Assembly: GCA_964537685.1 (NCBI GenBank)
Contig: CAZICM010000001.1
Span: 310,001 to 374,000 of the forward strand
DNA length: 64,000 bases
Direction of reading: 5' to 3'
From: CAZICM01 sp964537685
GTDB lineage: Bacteria > Myxococcota_A > Polyangia > Polyangiales > Polyangiaceae
Under the pieces are notes generated by a model that did not search any database, had not been told where the DNA came from, and saw nothing but the letters and a program-made list of their open reading frames with translations. The position numbers and the translations under genes were made by a program. Positions 50,669 to 58,802 of the stretch are shown one piece after another; the stretch's first letter is position 1; each line of letters begins with the position of its first letter.

Positions 50669-51301
50669 ATGGACTACAGATTCGAACTGTTCAAGTCTTC
50701 CCTGACGTTGGCCACTTCACTGCTTACGCTCGGTCTCGCGTGGTTTGTGGGAAATCGGATTAGTGTTCGATGGGCCATCCGGCAGAAGCAGCGGGAAGCT
50801 TATCTGTCCATCGCATCGGACTTCTACCGGTTGTACGGCGAGTTCTTTGCCATCTGGAAGGCATGGAACTACTTTAAGAAGCATCAGGGGAAGGCCGAAG
50901 CGACCGATCGCTTTCCGAAGGAAACTCACTGGCAAATCCTGAACCGGGCCTGCGCTGCAGAAGCGGGCGTTGAGGCAATCCTCGTAAGAGTGTGCTCAGA
51001 GCGTCACCTGAGCCCGGAGGATACTGTTGCTCTTGGACGCTTCCGGCAGGCGTACCAAAGGCTGCGCGAACAGGTAAAAAACGACGAGGAACTTGCTTGG
51101 GCCTGGTCGGAGCACCCCGAATATCTCACGTTTAAGGAGCTTGGCGCGTACGTGGCCACCATTCTTGCGCGGCGGGATGACGGGGACCCACCCACGCGAA
51201 AGGAGGCGTACGGAAGGTTGTGTGAGGTGACCTCAAACAAATGGGAGAATAATTGGGTTAGCGACGGTCGCAACCGCACGAAACAAGCCCCCCGTGGCTG
51301 A
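50669..51301 (+). CDS. Hypothetical protein with N-terminal membrane helix
   Basis: 210 residues. One hydrophobic helix (SLTLATSLLTLGLAWFVGNR, about 10-30) followed by a basic, helical cytoplasmic-type domain (QKQREAYLSIASDFYRLYGE, HLSPEDTVALGRFRQAYQRL). Overall plan resembles small membrane-anchored helical proteins seen in islands. No enzyme motif. 101 bases separate it from the AAA ATPase on the same strand, and one copy of the second dispersed repeat lies in that gap. Confidence 0.6.
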   Translation: MDYRFELFKSSLTLATSLLTLGLAWFVGNRISVRWAIRQKQREAYLSIASDFYRLYGEFFAIWKAWNYFKKHQGKAEATDRFPKETHWQILNRACAAEAGVEAILVRVCSERHLSPEDTVALGRFRQAYQRLREQVKNDEELAWAWSEHPEYLTFKELGAYVATILARRDDGDPPTRKEAYGRLCEVTSNKWENNWVSDGRNRTKQAPRG

Positions 51302-51333
51302 AGCGGGCGGGCTGTCCAACAACGTAGGTATGT

Positions 51334-51399
51334 ATGAACCGCTGCCGAATTGGGTCGGGGCGGGTGAATATTTGTTGGGTAGAATAGGGCATCATCGGA
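51334..51399. repeat. Second dispersed repeat, copy B
   Basis: ATGAACCGCTGCCGAATTGG and on, ending near GCATCATCGG, corresponds to 43671-43740. It ends just before the AAA ATPase start at 51403. Confidence 0.6.
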
Positions 51400-51402
51400 A
51401 CA

Positions 51403-52134
51403 ATGGACCGCTTCCTTCGCCACATTGAACTTCTTCGCGATAAAGTCACGGATTGGACCGCGTACCCCTTCGCTATTCCCGCAATTGCGTCGCTCGAGCG
51501 GCTTGAGTTCGCCCGTGGTGTGACCTTCTTCGTCGGCGAAAACGGCTCGGGCAAGTCGACGATTATCGAAGCGGTCGCGCTAAAGGCCGGGTTTAATGGC
51601 GAAGGCGGAAGCAAGAATTTTTCCGCATCGTACCGGCCCAGCGAATCGACGCTGCATCAGGCTCTGCGGCTGGCCCGGGGCGCGAAGCGCGAACGGACCG
51701 GGTTCTTTTTGCGGGCCGAAACGATGTTCAATGTGTCGACCGAGGCCGAGTATTATCAAGAGTATGGCTGGGAGAATCTGCACGAGAAATCGCATGGTGA
51801 AGCGTTTTTGTGGGTGGCGATGAATCGCTTCCGCGGCAATGGGCTCTATATTTTGGACGAGCCCGAGGCTGCTCTTTCTCCCACACGTCAGCTCACGCTC
51901 CTGGCGCGTATGCATGAATTGGTGCAAGCCGGCAGTCAGTTTGTGATCTCGACCCATTCTCCTATTCTCATGGGCTTTCCGGGAGCGCGCATCTTTTTGC
52001 TGGACCGCAGTGGCGTGGCGCGAGTTCGCTACGAGGAAACAGAACACTACGCGGTGACAAAAGCCTTTCTACAAAATCCAGAGCGTATGCTCAGCGAACT
52101 GTTCGGAGGGATTCCTTCGGGGGACGGCGATTGA
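51403..52134 (+). CDS. AAA-family ATPase (ABC/SMC-like, YbbL/OLD-type single ATPase)
   Basis: 243 residues. Walker A is VGENGSGKSTIIEA (44-57), the signature-like helix is HEKSHGEAFLWVAM (about 127-140), Walker B is GLYILDEPEAALSP (147-160), and the switch His is in VISTHSPILM. This is the standalone ABC-type ATPase common next to toxin or defence genes. The N-terminal HIELLRDKVTDWTAYPFAIP is typical of the group. A truncated zeta-toxin gene follows about 100 bases later. Confidence 0.87.
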   Translation: MDRFLRHIELLRDKVTDWTAYPFAIPAIASLERLEFARGVTFFVGENGSGKSTIIEAVALKAGFNGEGGSKNFSASYRPSESTLHQALRLARGAKRERTGFFLRAETMFNVSTEAEYYQEYGWENLHEKSHGEAFLWVAMNRFRGNGLYILDEPEAALSPTRQLTLLARMHELVQAGSQFVISTHSPILMGFPGARIFLLDRSGVARVRYEETEHYAVTKAFLQNPERMLSELFGGIPSGDGD

Positions 52135-52230
52135 GGGCGCTTCCTCGGAGCTGCGCCGGATAATCGAGGAAGCCGCGGAATTTGCCCGCGAACACAGGCT
52201 TCCCCGCAAACACGAGGAGAATGGTGGCTC

Positions 52231-52344
52231 ATGAGCCCGAAAACTTCCGAGCGGCCTCGTCTCCTCATTGTGGCCGGTCCTAACGGGGCTGGGAAAACGA
52301 CGGTCACCCAGGCTGGGCTTGCACACCAATGGGAGGCTCCATAG
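52231..52344 (+). pseudogene. Truncated zeta-toxin-like gene (P-loop end only)
   Basis: 37 codons: MSPKTSERPRLLIVAGPNGA, continuing GKTTVTQAGLAHQW, then an out-of-family EAP and stop. LLIVAGPNGAGKTT is the characteristic opening of zeta-type toxins (UDP-GlcNAc kinases). Its ATG overlaps the stop of an upstream frame (ATGA), the usual layout of an antitoxin-toxin pair. The family needs about 200 more residues, so the gene is broken near 52330. Confidence 0.65.
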
Positions 52345-52423
52345 CGCGCCGGTATACGGATACCCGCCTGTGGATGGCACCCATCCCAATTCCACCCTTC
52401 TAAGCCGGCCTATCACCCGCCTC

Positions 52424-52458
52424 TGTACACTTTCGGCAATCCCTGTCCATTATCGGCA
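52424..52458. repeat. Pair of 15-bp imperfect direct repeats
   Basis: TGTACACTTTCGGCA (52424-52438) and TGTCCATTATCGGCA (52444-52458) differ at three positions and start 20 bases apart. Spaced short repeats of this look occur at IS21-family ends, so this may be an element remnant; evidence is weak. Confidence 0.35.
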
Positions 52459-52624
52459 GCTTTCTTCAGATTCGCTGTTCTTCACCCTTGAGAATACGCG
52501 GCCGGCAGCCACAATCTAAGGTTGTCTCATTCCGCGCTTCTCTGCGCGCCAATAGCGTGCCTCTCAACCCCAACCCCAATTCTTTCAGGTCCGGTGTTGA
52601 GAGCCGCTTATAGGAGATTTCTTT

Positions 52625-54322
52625 ATGGATGGTTTGTATCATAATCAAACGCTGGGCCTTTCCCCAGCTCCTTCGCATCGAAGTACCTCTCGGCATGTCC
52701 TGCTTAAGGTGGGGGGTATGGCCGCGTTGGCGCTTCTTGTTGCATCGTCCGGCTGTATCGCCGATGCCCATGATCCCGATCCCAATGAGGAAAAAGTCGG
52801 GACCGCTGAGCAGGCTGTGACGCAGCAGACGATCAGCATCACAGGCTCAGGTCCAGGTGGGCCAATTCGCGATACAACAATCTATGCCCAGTTTCCTACC
52901 TATAACTATGGCTCAAAAAATACCATCGAGGTGGGTAAACCCAATCGGTACAATGGTTACCCCTGGGGGCCCGATGACCGTAAACAGGGATTGATCTCCT
53001 TCGATCTTTCCGGTATTCCCGCCGGCGCTTATATCACCAGCGCCACGCTCTCCCTGAAGGTGAGCGATGTGGCGCCCAGCCACGGCGCTTTCTCGGGCGA
53101 AATCTATGCGTATTTCGTTACAGGTAATGCTTGGGTCGATACAAGCGTCACTTGGAATAGCTATGGACAGAAGTTTATGGGGGGCTTCTGGAAGCAGTTG
53201 AACAATGTCTCGCAGGGGAGCACGGCGACCGTTGATGTAAAGGACTTTGTGCAATCCTGGGTCTCGGGTTTAAAGCCTAACTTCGGCTTGCTCCTCGAAT
53301 CCTCTACCGTTGTCGGTAATGTCGCAAGCTTTACGAGCAGCGACGGGCCCGCCGGTCAAAGGCCCAAGCTCGATATCACCTACTACCCCAGCGTCTGTGC
53401 GCCCAATCCTTGCCAAAATGGCGGAAGTTGTACCCAAAACGGCGGCTCGTATACATGCGCTTGCCCCAGCGGTTATTCCGGGACCAATTGCGAGATTCAT
53501 GCCGATATCTGTACGCCAAACCCCTGTGTGAATGGTACATGTGTGAATGATGCATCCCAGCCGGAGGGTTATACCTGCACATGCCCGCCGGGTGTCGTCG
53601 GACCCAAATGTCAATATAACGATACATGCAGCCAGATTGGACAGTATGTCTGTATTAACGGCGGCACATGCACCAACGTTCTTCCTCCAAGCGGCAACCG
53701 GCCCTATTCCTGTACCTGCGCCAATGGCTTTAGCGGTTCGAATTGCCAGGTTCCGCCTCCGCCTCCCTATTGCCCCTGCAGCGATCCGGCGGTCAACCCC
53801 AACGGCGTGCAGTCTTGGAAGAGCAGCCTTCAGACTTCAGGTGTCGAGCTTGCCTTCACGGACCTCGAGTGGTACCTCACCAATTGCTCCATGGGCGCGC
53901 AAGTCCAAGTTACCCCGTCGCGCTACTGGCTGTCGAGGCCGTCGTTCAATGGCGTGCTTCCGGCCTTGAGTATGATCAACTACGTCAACCGCTATTACAA
54001 GCAGGCGAGCAACTATTGTTCGTTCATGAATCCTAAATATTTCCAGGTTGCGTCGCAGCCGGGCGTGGTCGGTGTTGTTGATTTTACCCTGCAATCAACG
54101 CAGGAAACCTTGAAGCTCTGCAGCCCTGGAGTCATGTATGACAGTGTGTTCCTGGCGACGCCGGAGGATGTTGCGGGTTGTAAGCAGCAAATCGCCAACG
54201 CGCCGCATATTATACCCCAGGCGCTACCCGATTTGCCGCTGTCTATCGCGCTCGGTGCGCCGGGCCTGCTCGCGCTCGCGGAAATGCTCCGCCGCCGCAT
54301 GGGAAAGAAGGTGGCGTCATGA
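52625..54322 (+). CDS. Surface lipoprotein: DNRLRE domain, three EGF-like repeats, C-terminal sorting-signal-like tail
   Basis: 565 residues; AGGAG 7 bases before the ATG. Lipobox VASSGC (Cys44). A DNRLRE/CBM96-like domain spans about 70-255 (DTTIYAQFPTYNYGSKNTIE, QGLISFDLSGIPAGAYITSA, VKDFVQSWVSG, FTSSDGPAGQRPKLDITYYP). Three EGF-like repeats follow (CAPNPCQNGGSCTQNGGSYT, CTPNPCVNGTCVND, YVCINGGTCTN). After a Pro-rich CPC start comes a Cys domain shared with the next gene. The last 33 residues run LPDLPLSIALGAPGLLALAE then MLRRRMGKK: a short motif, hydrophobic helix and basic end, the layout of a CTERM sorting signal. An exosortase-family gene is two genes downstream. Probably surface-exposed; a double anchoring mode (lipid plus tail) would be unusual. 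Confidence 0.82.
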   Translation: MDGLYHNQTLGLSPAPSHRSTSRHVLLKVGGMAALALLVASSGCIADAHDPDPNEEKVGTAEQAVTQQTISITGSGPGGPIRDTTIYAQFPTYNYGSKNTIEVGKPNRYNGYPWGPDDRKQGLISFDLSGIPAGAYITSATLSLKVSDVAPSHGAFSGEIYAYFVTGNAWVDTSVTWNSYGQKFMGGFWKQLNNVSQGSTATVDVKDFVQSWVSGLKPNFGLLLESSTVVGNVASFTSSDGPAGQRPKLDITYYPSVCAPNPCQNGGSCTQNGGSYTCACPSGYSGTNCEIHADICTPNPCVNGTCVNDASQPEGYTCTCPPGVVGPKCQYNDTCSQIGQYVCINGGTCTNVLPPSGNRPYSCTCANGFSGSNCQVPPPPPYCPCSDPAVNPNGVQSWKSSLQTSGVELAFTDLEWYLTNCSMGAQVQVTPSRYWLSRPSFNGVLPALSMINYVNRYYKQASNYCSFMNPKYFQVASQPGVVGVVDFTLQSTQETLKLCSPGVMYDSVFLATPEDVAGCKQQIANAPHIIPQALPDLPLSIALGAPGLLALAEMLRRRMGKKVAS

Positions 54323-54399
54323 GCCCCGCTTCTCTGCGCAATAGGAGCGCGTATCGCGCGCAAAACCATGGATCGTTTCAACAGAAGGACCTCTTCTCA

Positions 54400-56388
54400 A
54401 TGAGAAATCTTCTTACCTTGACCGCCCGTCTTGTCGGTGCGGGTACATTCGCCCTTCTTGCCGGCTGTGCCGAGGCGCCCGCGGATCATGAGCATGCCGG
54501 CGAACATCAAGCCGCTTTGACGGCGGCTCAGTGCGATTACTTCGATGTGAATGGCAAGGTCCAGATTTGCCATAAGACCAATTCCACAACCAAGCCCTAT
54601 ACAATCCTGAAGATCAGCGAGCAGGCGTGTATTAACGCGCATACGCAGCATCCCGAGGATTATGTGGCGGTGAATGACCCCACCTGTCAGGGTGGTGGAT
54701 GTCTTCCCAAGAATGCCCCCTGCGATCCGACCCTTCCGTGTTGCGATGGTTTGACGTGTCAGAATGGCGTTTGCCGGGATTTATGCGAGAATGTGAGCTG
54801 TGCGGCTTCGGATCAATGCCATGAAGCGGGCACCTGCGATCCGGCGACGGGGCAATGTTCGAATCCGGTGAAAGCCGATGGAAGCGCTTGCAACGATGGC
54901 AATGGCTGCACGCAGACGGATACCTGCCAAGCGGGGGCGTGCGCGGGCGCCAATCCTGTAAGCTGTGCGGCTTCGGATCAATGCCATGAAGCGGGCACTT
55001 GCGATCCGGCGACGGGGCAATGCTCGAATCCGGCGAAGGCCGATGGCACAGCCTGCAATGATGGCAATGGCTGTACGGAAAACGATACCTGTCAAGCGGG
55101 TGCGTGTGAGAATGGCATCCCCAAGGTCTGCGGCGGCGGCGAATGCGATGCTGCGACCGGCGATTGTCCCGTGCATTGTCCCTGCCGCGATTTGGGCGAT
55201 TGGCATGCCTTTGGCGAGCAAAGCTCTTGCTCCTATAGCGCGGGCAGCTCGGCCAGCCTCAGCGGCGACGGCGATAGCGTGCTCTATGCCCAGGCCACCC
55301 CCGAGGGCAATACCTGCGGTTCTCCGAGCGGTTCCCATAGCAACCTAACGGCCGATGAGCTGGCGCTGTGTCTGCAAGATCTGCTTGCCTTCGATGCTTC
55401 CGAGGGCGTAAATGGTCAGGCGCCTTTGCAGTGCGCTTGTCAGGCCGGAGGCGATGGTGCCGCGTGTAACGATGGCAATGCCTGCACCACAGGCGATACC
55501 TGTCAGAGCGGCGCATGCACCACGGGCCAGGCCGTCGTTTGCGATCCTGGGACCGTGTGCAACCCGCAGACAGGCGCATGTGTGGATTTCTGTGAAAGCA
55601 ATCCCTGCCAAAACGGCGGCACCTGCGCGACCACCGCGGACGGCTTTACCTGCACCTGTACGGAAGGCTATAGCGGCGCGGCCTGCGAAGATCCTGCCGA
55701 TCCATGCGCCTGGGGTCCCTGTCAAAACGGCGGCACTTGCACGCCCGAGGGATTGTTCTACTACACCTGCGCGTGCCCGCCCAGCTTCACCGGGCCGGAA
55801 TGCGATATCCCCGTTAATCCCTGCGATCCCGATCCTTGCAACGACCACGGTGTCTGCATGGCGGGCGATCCCAGCGATCCCAACGCGGCTCCCTTCACCT
55901 GCGCCTGCGCGGCGGGATGGCAAGGCTCAAATTGCGAGATTCCAAGCTGTCCCTGCGAAGTTGCCGATCCCGCGTGGACCATGCACCTGGCCAATCCGGG
56001 TATGGAGCTTATTCCGGAAGGATTTGAGTCCTTCCTTTCGCAGTGCCATGCGGACGGGGGCACCTTTGAGTTAAGCGACTTCCATGTGTTTGTCCCGAAC
56101 TTCGACGCGAACGCTTTCTCGGCCTTGGTTTCGGCGCTCGATCCAAACAACCCCGACTACAACTACTGCGTGGATATGACCAATATCTTCTATTCGACGC
56201 TGTGGACGACCGGGTTTGCGGGAGCGGGCACCTTCACCTCGACCATCAACGGCGAAACCTCGACGGCCACCTACTGTATGACCAATACGGCGACCTACGA
56301 GACCACGGCCGATCAGAACGCGCTCTGTCTGGGTGCCGTCCAAGCCGCCGGAGCAGCCAACGGCGGCGCAAACAACTGGACCTTCTAA
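54400..56388 (+). CDS. Cys-rich/EGF-repeat lipoprotein sharing a C-terminal domain with its neighbour
   Basis: 662 residues from the ATG at 54400 (AAGGA 10 bases upstream). Lipobox FALLAGC. Then a DVNGKVQICHKTNST domain, and duplicated Cys repeats (two near-identical SCAASDQCHEAGTCDPATGQ units, then CNDGNGCTQTDTCQAGAC types). A small CPC domain (CPCRDLGDWHAFGEQSSCSY) follows, and three EGF-like repeats (CESNPCQNGGTCATTADGFT and following). The C-terminal ~150 residues start SCPCEVADPAW and share Cys spacing and pattern (NYC ... G-x-G-x-FT ... C ... Y ... D ... C) with the neighbour's domain. No CTERM-like tail. Likely a surface adhesin-type protein. Confidence 0.8.
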   Translation: MRNLLTLTARLVGAGTFALLAGCAEAPADHEHAGEHQAALTAAQCDYFDVNGKVQICHKTNSTTKPYTILKISEQACINAHTQHPEDYVAVNDPTCQGGGCLPKNAPCDPTLPCCDGLTCQNGVCRDLCENVSCAASDQCHEAGTCDPATGQCSNPVKADGSACNDGNGCTQTDTCQAGACAGANPVSCAASDQCHEAGTCDPATGQCSNPAKADGTACNDGNGCTENDTCQAGACENGIPKVCGGGECDAATGDCPVHCPCRDLGDWHAFGEQSSCSYSAGSSASLSGDGDSVLYAQATPEGNTCGSPSGSHSNLTADELALCLQDLLAFDASEGVNGQAPLQCACQAGGDGAACNDGNACTTGDTCQSGACTTGQAVVCDPGTVCNPQTGACVDFCESNPCQNGGTCATTADGFTCTCTEGYSGAACEDPADPCAWGPCQNGGTCTPEGLFYYTCACPPSFTGPECDIPVNPCDPDPCNDHGVCMAGDPSDPNAAPFTCACAAGWQGSNCEIPSCPCEVADPAWTMHLANPGMELIPEGFESFLSQCHADGGTFELSDFHVFVPNFDANAFSALVSALDPNNPDYNYCVDMTNIFYSTLWTTGFAGAGTFTSTINGETSTATYCMTNTATYETTADQNALCLGAVQAAGAANGGANNWTF

Positions 56389-56394
56389 GAATCG

Positions 56395-56399
56395 AAGGA
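56395..56399 (+). promoter_or_regulatory. Ribosome binding site AAGGA for the exosortase-family gene
   Basis: Eight bases before the ATG at 56408. It favours that start over an upstream frame beginning within the previous gene. Confidence 0.65.
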
Positions 56400-56407
56400 A
56401 AACGAAG

Positions 56408-56953
56408 ATGAGCCCTCTGCGCCGCTGGATTCAAAACGATTTCGTATTTGCGGGTGTAACGCTCGCACTTGTTGCACTCACCTATACGCCGCTGGCTGAT
56501 CCGCTGAACGATCCGCTGTGCGCCGTTTCTTTCAGCGGCGCCGGGTGGCTGTTGAGCAAGTTGGGCATCGCGCATACGGCGGATGCCGCGCGCCGGGTAA
56601 TCTCTGGGGAATTCTTTTCCATGGAGATTGCCGGGTTGTGCAGTGGACTTCGGGCGCTTGCGCTCTTTGGGGCCGTGGTGCTGCTGCTGAAGCTCCCACG
56701 GTGGCAGAAAGCGATCCATGCCACCGTGGGCCTGTTGGTGCTGATGGGCATCAACATGGCGCGCCTGGTTCATCTCTACACGCTGGGCGAGGGTCAAGAC
56801 CCCCGTTTTGCCCTCTATCACGAGTGGATTTGGCCCGTGGGGATTGTGGCCGCAATACTTCTGTACCGGCTGGGGATGCTGATCGCCGAGAAAAAACCCG
56901 CTCCGGCCATTCCAAGTCCTTCCCTTGAAGCCGCCGAGGCCGCCCATGGATAG
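56408..56953 (+). CDS. Exosortase/archaeosortase-family protein (XrtH-like)
   Basis: 181 residues. Hydrophobic segments at about 11-30, 41-54, 73-96, 103-126 and 138-160 give a multi-pass membrane protein. The three catalytic residues of the family can be placed: Cys78 in EIAGLCSGLRALALF, Arg119 in MGINMARLVHLYTLG, and His138 in FALYHEWIWPVG. The short length and the wording near the Arg and His resemble exosortase H. Such enzymes are thought to cut C-terminal sorting tails at the inner membrane and pass the protein to a new anchor. The only visible candidate substrate nearby is the 52625 protein. Its stop overlaps the diiron gene start by 8 bases. Confidence 0.78.
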   Translation: MSPLRRWIQNDFVFAGVTLALVALTYTPLADPLNDPLCAVSFSGAGWLLSKLGIAHTADAARRVISGEFFSMEIAGLCSGLRALALFGAVVLLLKLPRWQKAIHATVGLLVLMGINMARLVHLYTLGEGQDPRFALYHEWIWPVGIVAAILLYRLGMLIAEKKPAPAIPSPSLEAAEAAHG

Positions 56954-57593
56954 CGCAAAGTCCAAGCTACATGTTCACTGTCTGCTCGCGGGCGAAATGC
57001 TGGCCGAAATGGCCGCCAAGGCGCTTGCCGAGACCATGCCTTCCGCGCGTTTGCGCCGGGCTTATCTTCGGCAGGCGGCGGACGAGGCGCGTCATGCCTA
57101 TATGTTCCGCGGCTATTTGCATTGGATCGGTGAAACGCCGGTCCAAGGGGCGGAATTTCCCGAGGTGGCGGTATATCGCCGTTTTCTTGCGGATGCCATT
57201 GAACGCGGCCACCTGCTTACCTTGGTCCTGGGTGTAAATGTCGCGCTCGAGGGTCTGGCGTGTGTGGGTCTGGCGCTGAGCGCGCAATGGGTGGCGGCAA
57301 GAGGCGATGATCCGGCCTGGGTTTCGCTTACCCGGTCCATCGAACGGGATGAGCGCCGTCATACGCGGCTTGCGGTGCCGGCCCTTCACCGCCTCGGCGC
57401 GGGTTCTGTTCCCGCAGAGGCGCGCGAAGTGATGGGCGAAGTGCGACAGGCCGCCGTGACCACCCTCGGGAGCGTGGGCAGCGCGCTTGCAGGCTGGGGC
57501 ATCGATCCCCTGGCCGTCTTCGATGCCTCAATCCGCGAGGCCCATCCCACACTTGCGGATACATTGCTTGAACCGCCCTCCTCCATCGCGTAG
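56946..57593 (+). CDS. Ferritin-like diiron protein
   Basis: 215 residues from the ATG at 56946, overlapping the exosortase stop. Helical throughout. The diiron ligand set of a four-helix bundle is visible: a Glu in AGEMLAEMAAKALAE (17 or 21), Glu47-x-x-His50 in ADEARHAY, Glu102 in VNVALEGLACVG, and Glu136-x-x-His139 in ERDERRHT. This matches ferritin-like or R2/AurF-like oxygenases and oxidases. No signal peptide, so cytoplasmic. Position between an exosortase and an ATP-grasp ligase suggests it oxidises a building block or a peptide in the same pathway (inference). Confidence 0.75.
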   Translation: MDSAKSKLHVHCLLAGEMLAEMAAKALAETMPSARLRRAYLRQAADEARHAYMFRGYLHWIGETPVQGAEFPEVAVYRRFLADAIERGHLLTLVLGVNVALEGLACVGLALSAQWVAARGDDPAWVSLTRSIERDERRHTRLAVPALHRLGAGSVPAEAREVMGEVRQAAVTTLGSVGSALAGWGIDPLAVFDASIREAHPTLADTLLEPPSSIA

Positions 57594-57617
57594 AGTGAGG
57601 GCTCGTCTCGCCAAGCG

Positions 57618-58802
57618 ATGAGCCTTCATATCTTCCTCACCCAGGGTTTATTGCCTTCCGCGCTCGCGGTGGTCCGCTGTCTTGCGGCCGAAGGCCATCG
57701 CGTCACGCTGGGCGATCATGATGGCACCGTTATCGCCCGTTTTTCCCGTCATGTCTCGCGTTTTGTCAAGCTTCCGCCTCCCGCGCCAAATCCGCGCCGC
57801 TTTTTTGAGGCGGTGGCCGATACGGCGCGGCGGGTGGGGGCCGATGTGGTCTTGCCCCTCTTTGAAGAGGGGCTGATACTCGCGGCGTATTGGAAGGGTG
57901 AATATCCTTTGAGAGCAGCCATGCCCCCTTATCCGCTGGCTCGGGTGCTTGCGGACAAAGGGACGGGGGTTGAGCGGGCGGGGCGGGCCGGGTTGCCCAT
58001 TGCCGAAACGAGAATCGCATCGGCGGGGGCGAAGGCGATTGCAGGAGATCTTGGTTTTCCGGTGGTTATCAAACCGCGCCTATCCACCTCGGGCACGGGT
58101 GTGCGGGTAGCGCGGAACCAAGCGGAACTGGAGCGCCTGCTGGCTGGGCTTGAAGAACCCGAAGACCATGTGGCTCAGCGCTGGGCGGGCGCCCGGGAAC
58201 TGGTTTTTCAAGGCGTCTTTGACCGAGGCCGATGTGTAGCCGCGCATGCGTATACGGTTCTTTGCCGCCATCCGCCCGACCATGGTTTTGGGATTTTGTT
58301 GGAAAGCATCCGCGACCAAGCCATTCTCGGCCATGGGCTTCGGCTGGGCGAAGAAACGGGATATCATGGCGCACTGGGCATCGATTTTCTGGCCGGTGCG
58401 GACGGGACGGCGCGTGTGGTGGAGATCAACCCGCGCTTGGTGCTGGGCGTGGCCAATGCGGTGGATGCGGGCGTGCCTATTGCGGCAAGGGCGGCTGAAT
58501 TGGGCTACATCGAGCGTCCGGCGGTGGATAGAAGGCATCCTGCTTATGCGTCCGGCGTGCGCACCTTACATTGGCCCAGCGCGTCCGTAACAGCGTTTAC
58601 GGGCGAGCCAATAAGCGCGCAGCTTAAACGATGGGCCCGGCCAAGGCTTGAAGATCCCGGCGCGCTTGCGGCATTCTTCGCGTCGGTGGTCGTGCATCGG
58701 GTAAAGGGTGGATTTAATACAGCGGCTCTTGGAGATCGAAGCTTCTCGGCGGCGCTCGCGAGGCAGCTCGATGTAGAACAGGAGCAGACCCTTGCGATGT
58801 GA
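57618..58802 (+). CDS. ATP-grasp family ligase
   Basis: 394 residues. N-terminal pre-ATP-grasp fold (IFLTQGLLPSALAVVRCLAA, VTLGDHDGTV). ATP-grasp core: GFPVVIKPRLSTSGTGVRV with Lys152, YHGALGIDFLAGADG, and the metal-binding VEINPRLVLG (Glu269, Asn271). It resembles carbamoyl-phosphate-synthase-like and peptide-ligase-type ATP-grasp enzymes, which activate a carboxylate as acyl phosphate and join it to an amine or other nucleophile. It lies 24 bases after the diiron gene and overlaps the next gene by 11 bases. Substrates unknown. Confidence 0.82.
   Translation: MSLHIFLTQGLLPSALAVVRCLAAEGHRVTLGDHDGTVIARFSRHVSRFVKLPPPAPNPRRFFEAVADTARRVGADVVLPLFEEGLILAAYWKGEYPLRAAMPPYPLARVLADKGTGVERAGRAGLPIAETRIASAGAKAIAGDLGFPVVIKPRLSTSGTGVRVARNQAELERLLAGLEEPEDHVAQRWAGARELVFQGVFDRGRCVAAHAYTVLCRHPPDHGFGILLESIRDQAILGHGLRLGEETGYHGALGIDFLAGADGTARVVEINPRLVLGVANAVDAGVPIAARAAELGYIERPAVDRRHPAYASGVRTLHWPSASVTAFTGEPISAQLKRWARPRLEDPGALAAFFASVVVHRVKGGFNTAALGDRSFSAALARQLDVEQEQTLAM
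58780..58784 (+). promoter_or_regulatory. Ribosome binding site AGGAG supporting a TTG start
   Basis: Lies inside the ATP-grasp gene, seven bases before the TTG at 58792, and decides the start of the transferase gene because no ATG or GTG is in frame nearby. Confidence 0.7.

Larger units (their letters stand above)
52135..52624. other. 490-base gap with toxin and possible IS remnants
   Basis: Contains a possible antitoxin-like end (52142-52234, frame ending EEAAEFAREHRLPRKHEENG then Gly-Ser-stop), the truncated zeta-toxin start (52231-52344) and a pair of 15-bp direct repeats (52424-52458). From about 52460 to 52624 I see only the leader of the next gene, with AGGAG before the ATG at 52625. 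Confidence 0.5.

Noticed and set aside
53730..53750. tRNA T-loop-like GGTTCGAAT strings here and at 44400 and 63115
   Set aside because: Each lies inside a well-supported coding gene and no cloverleaf arms surround them.
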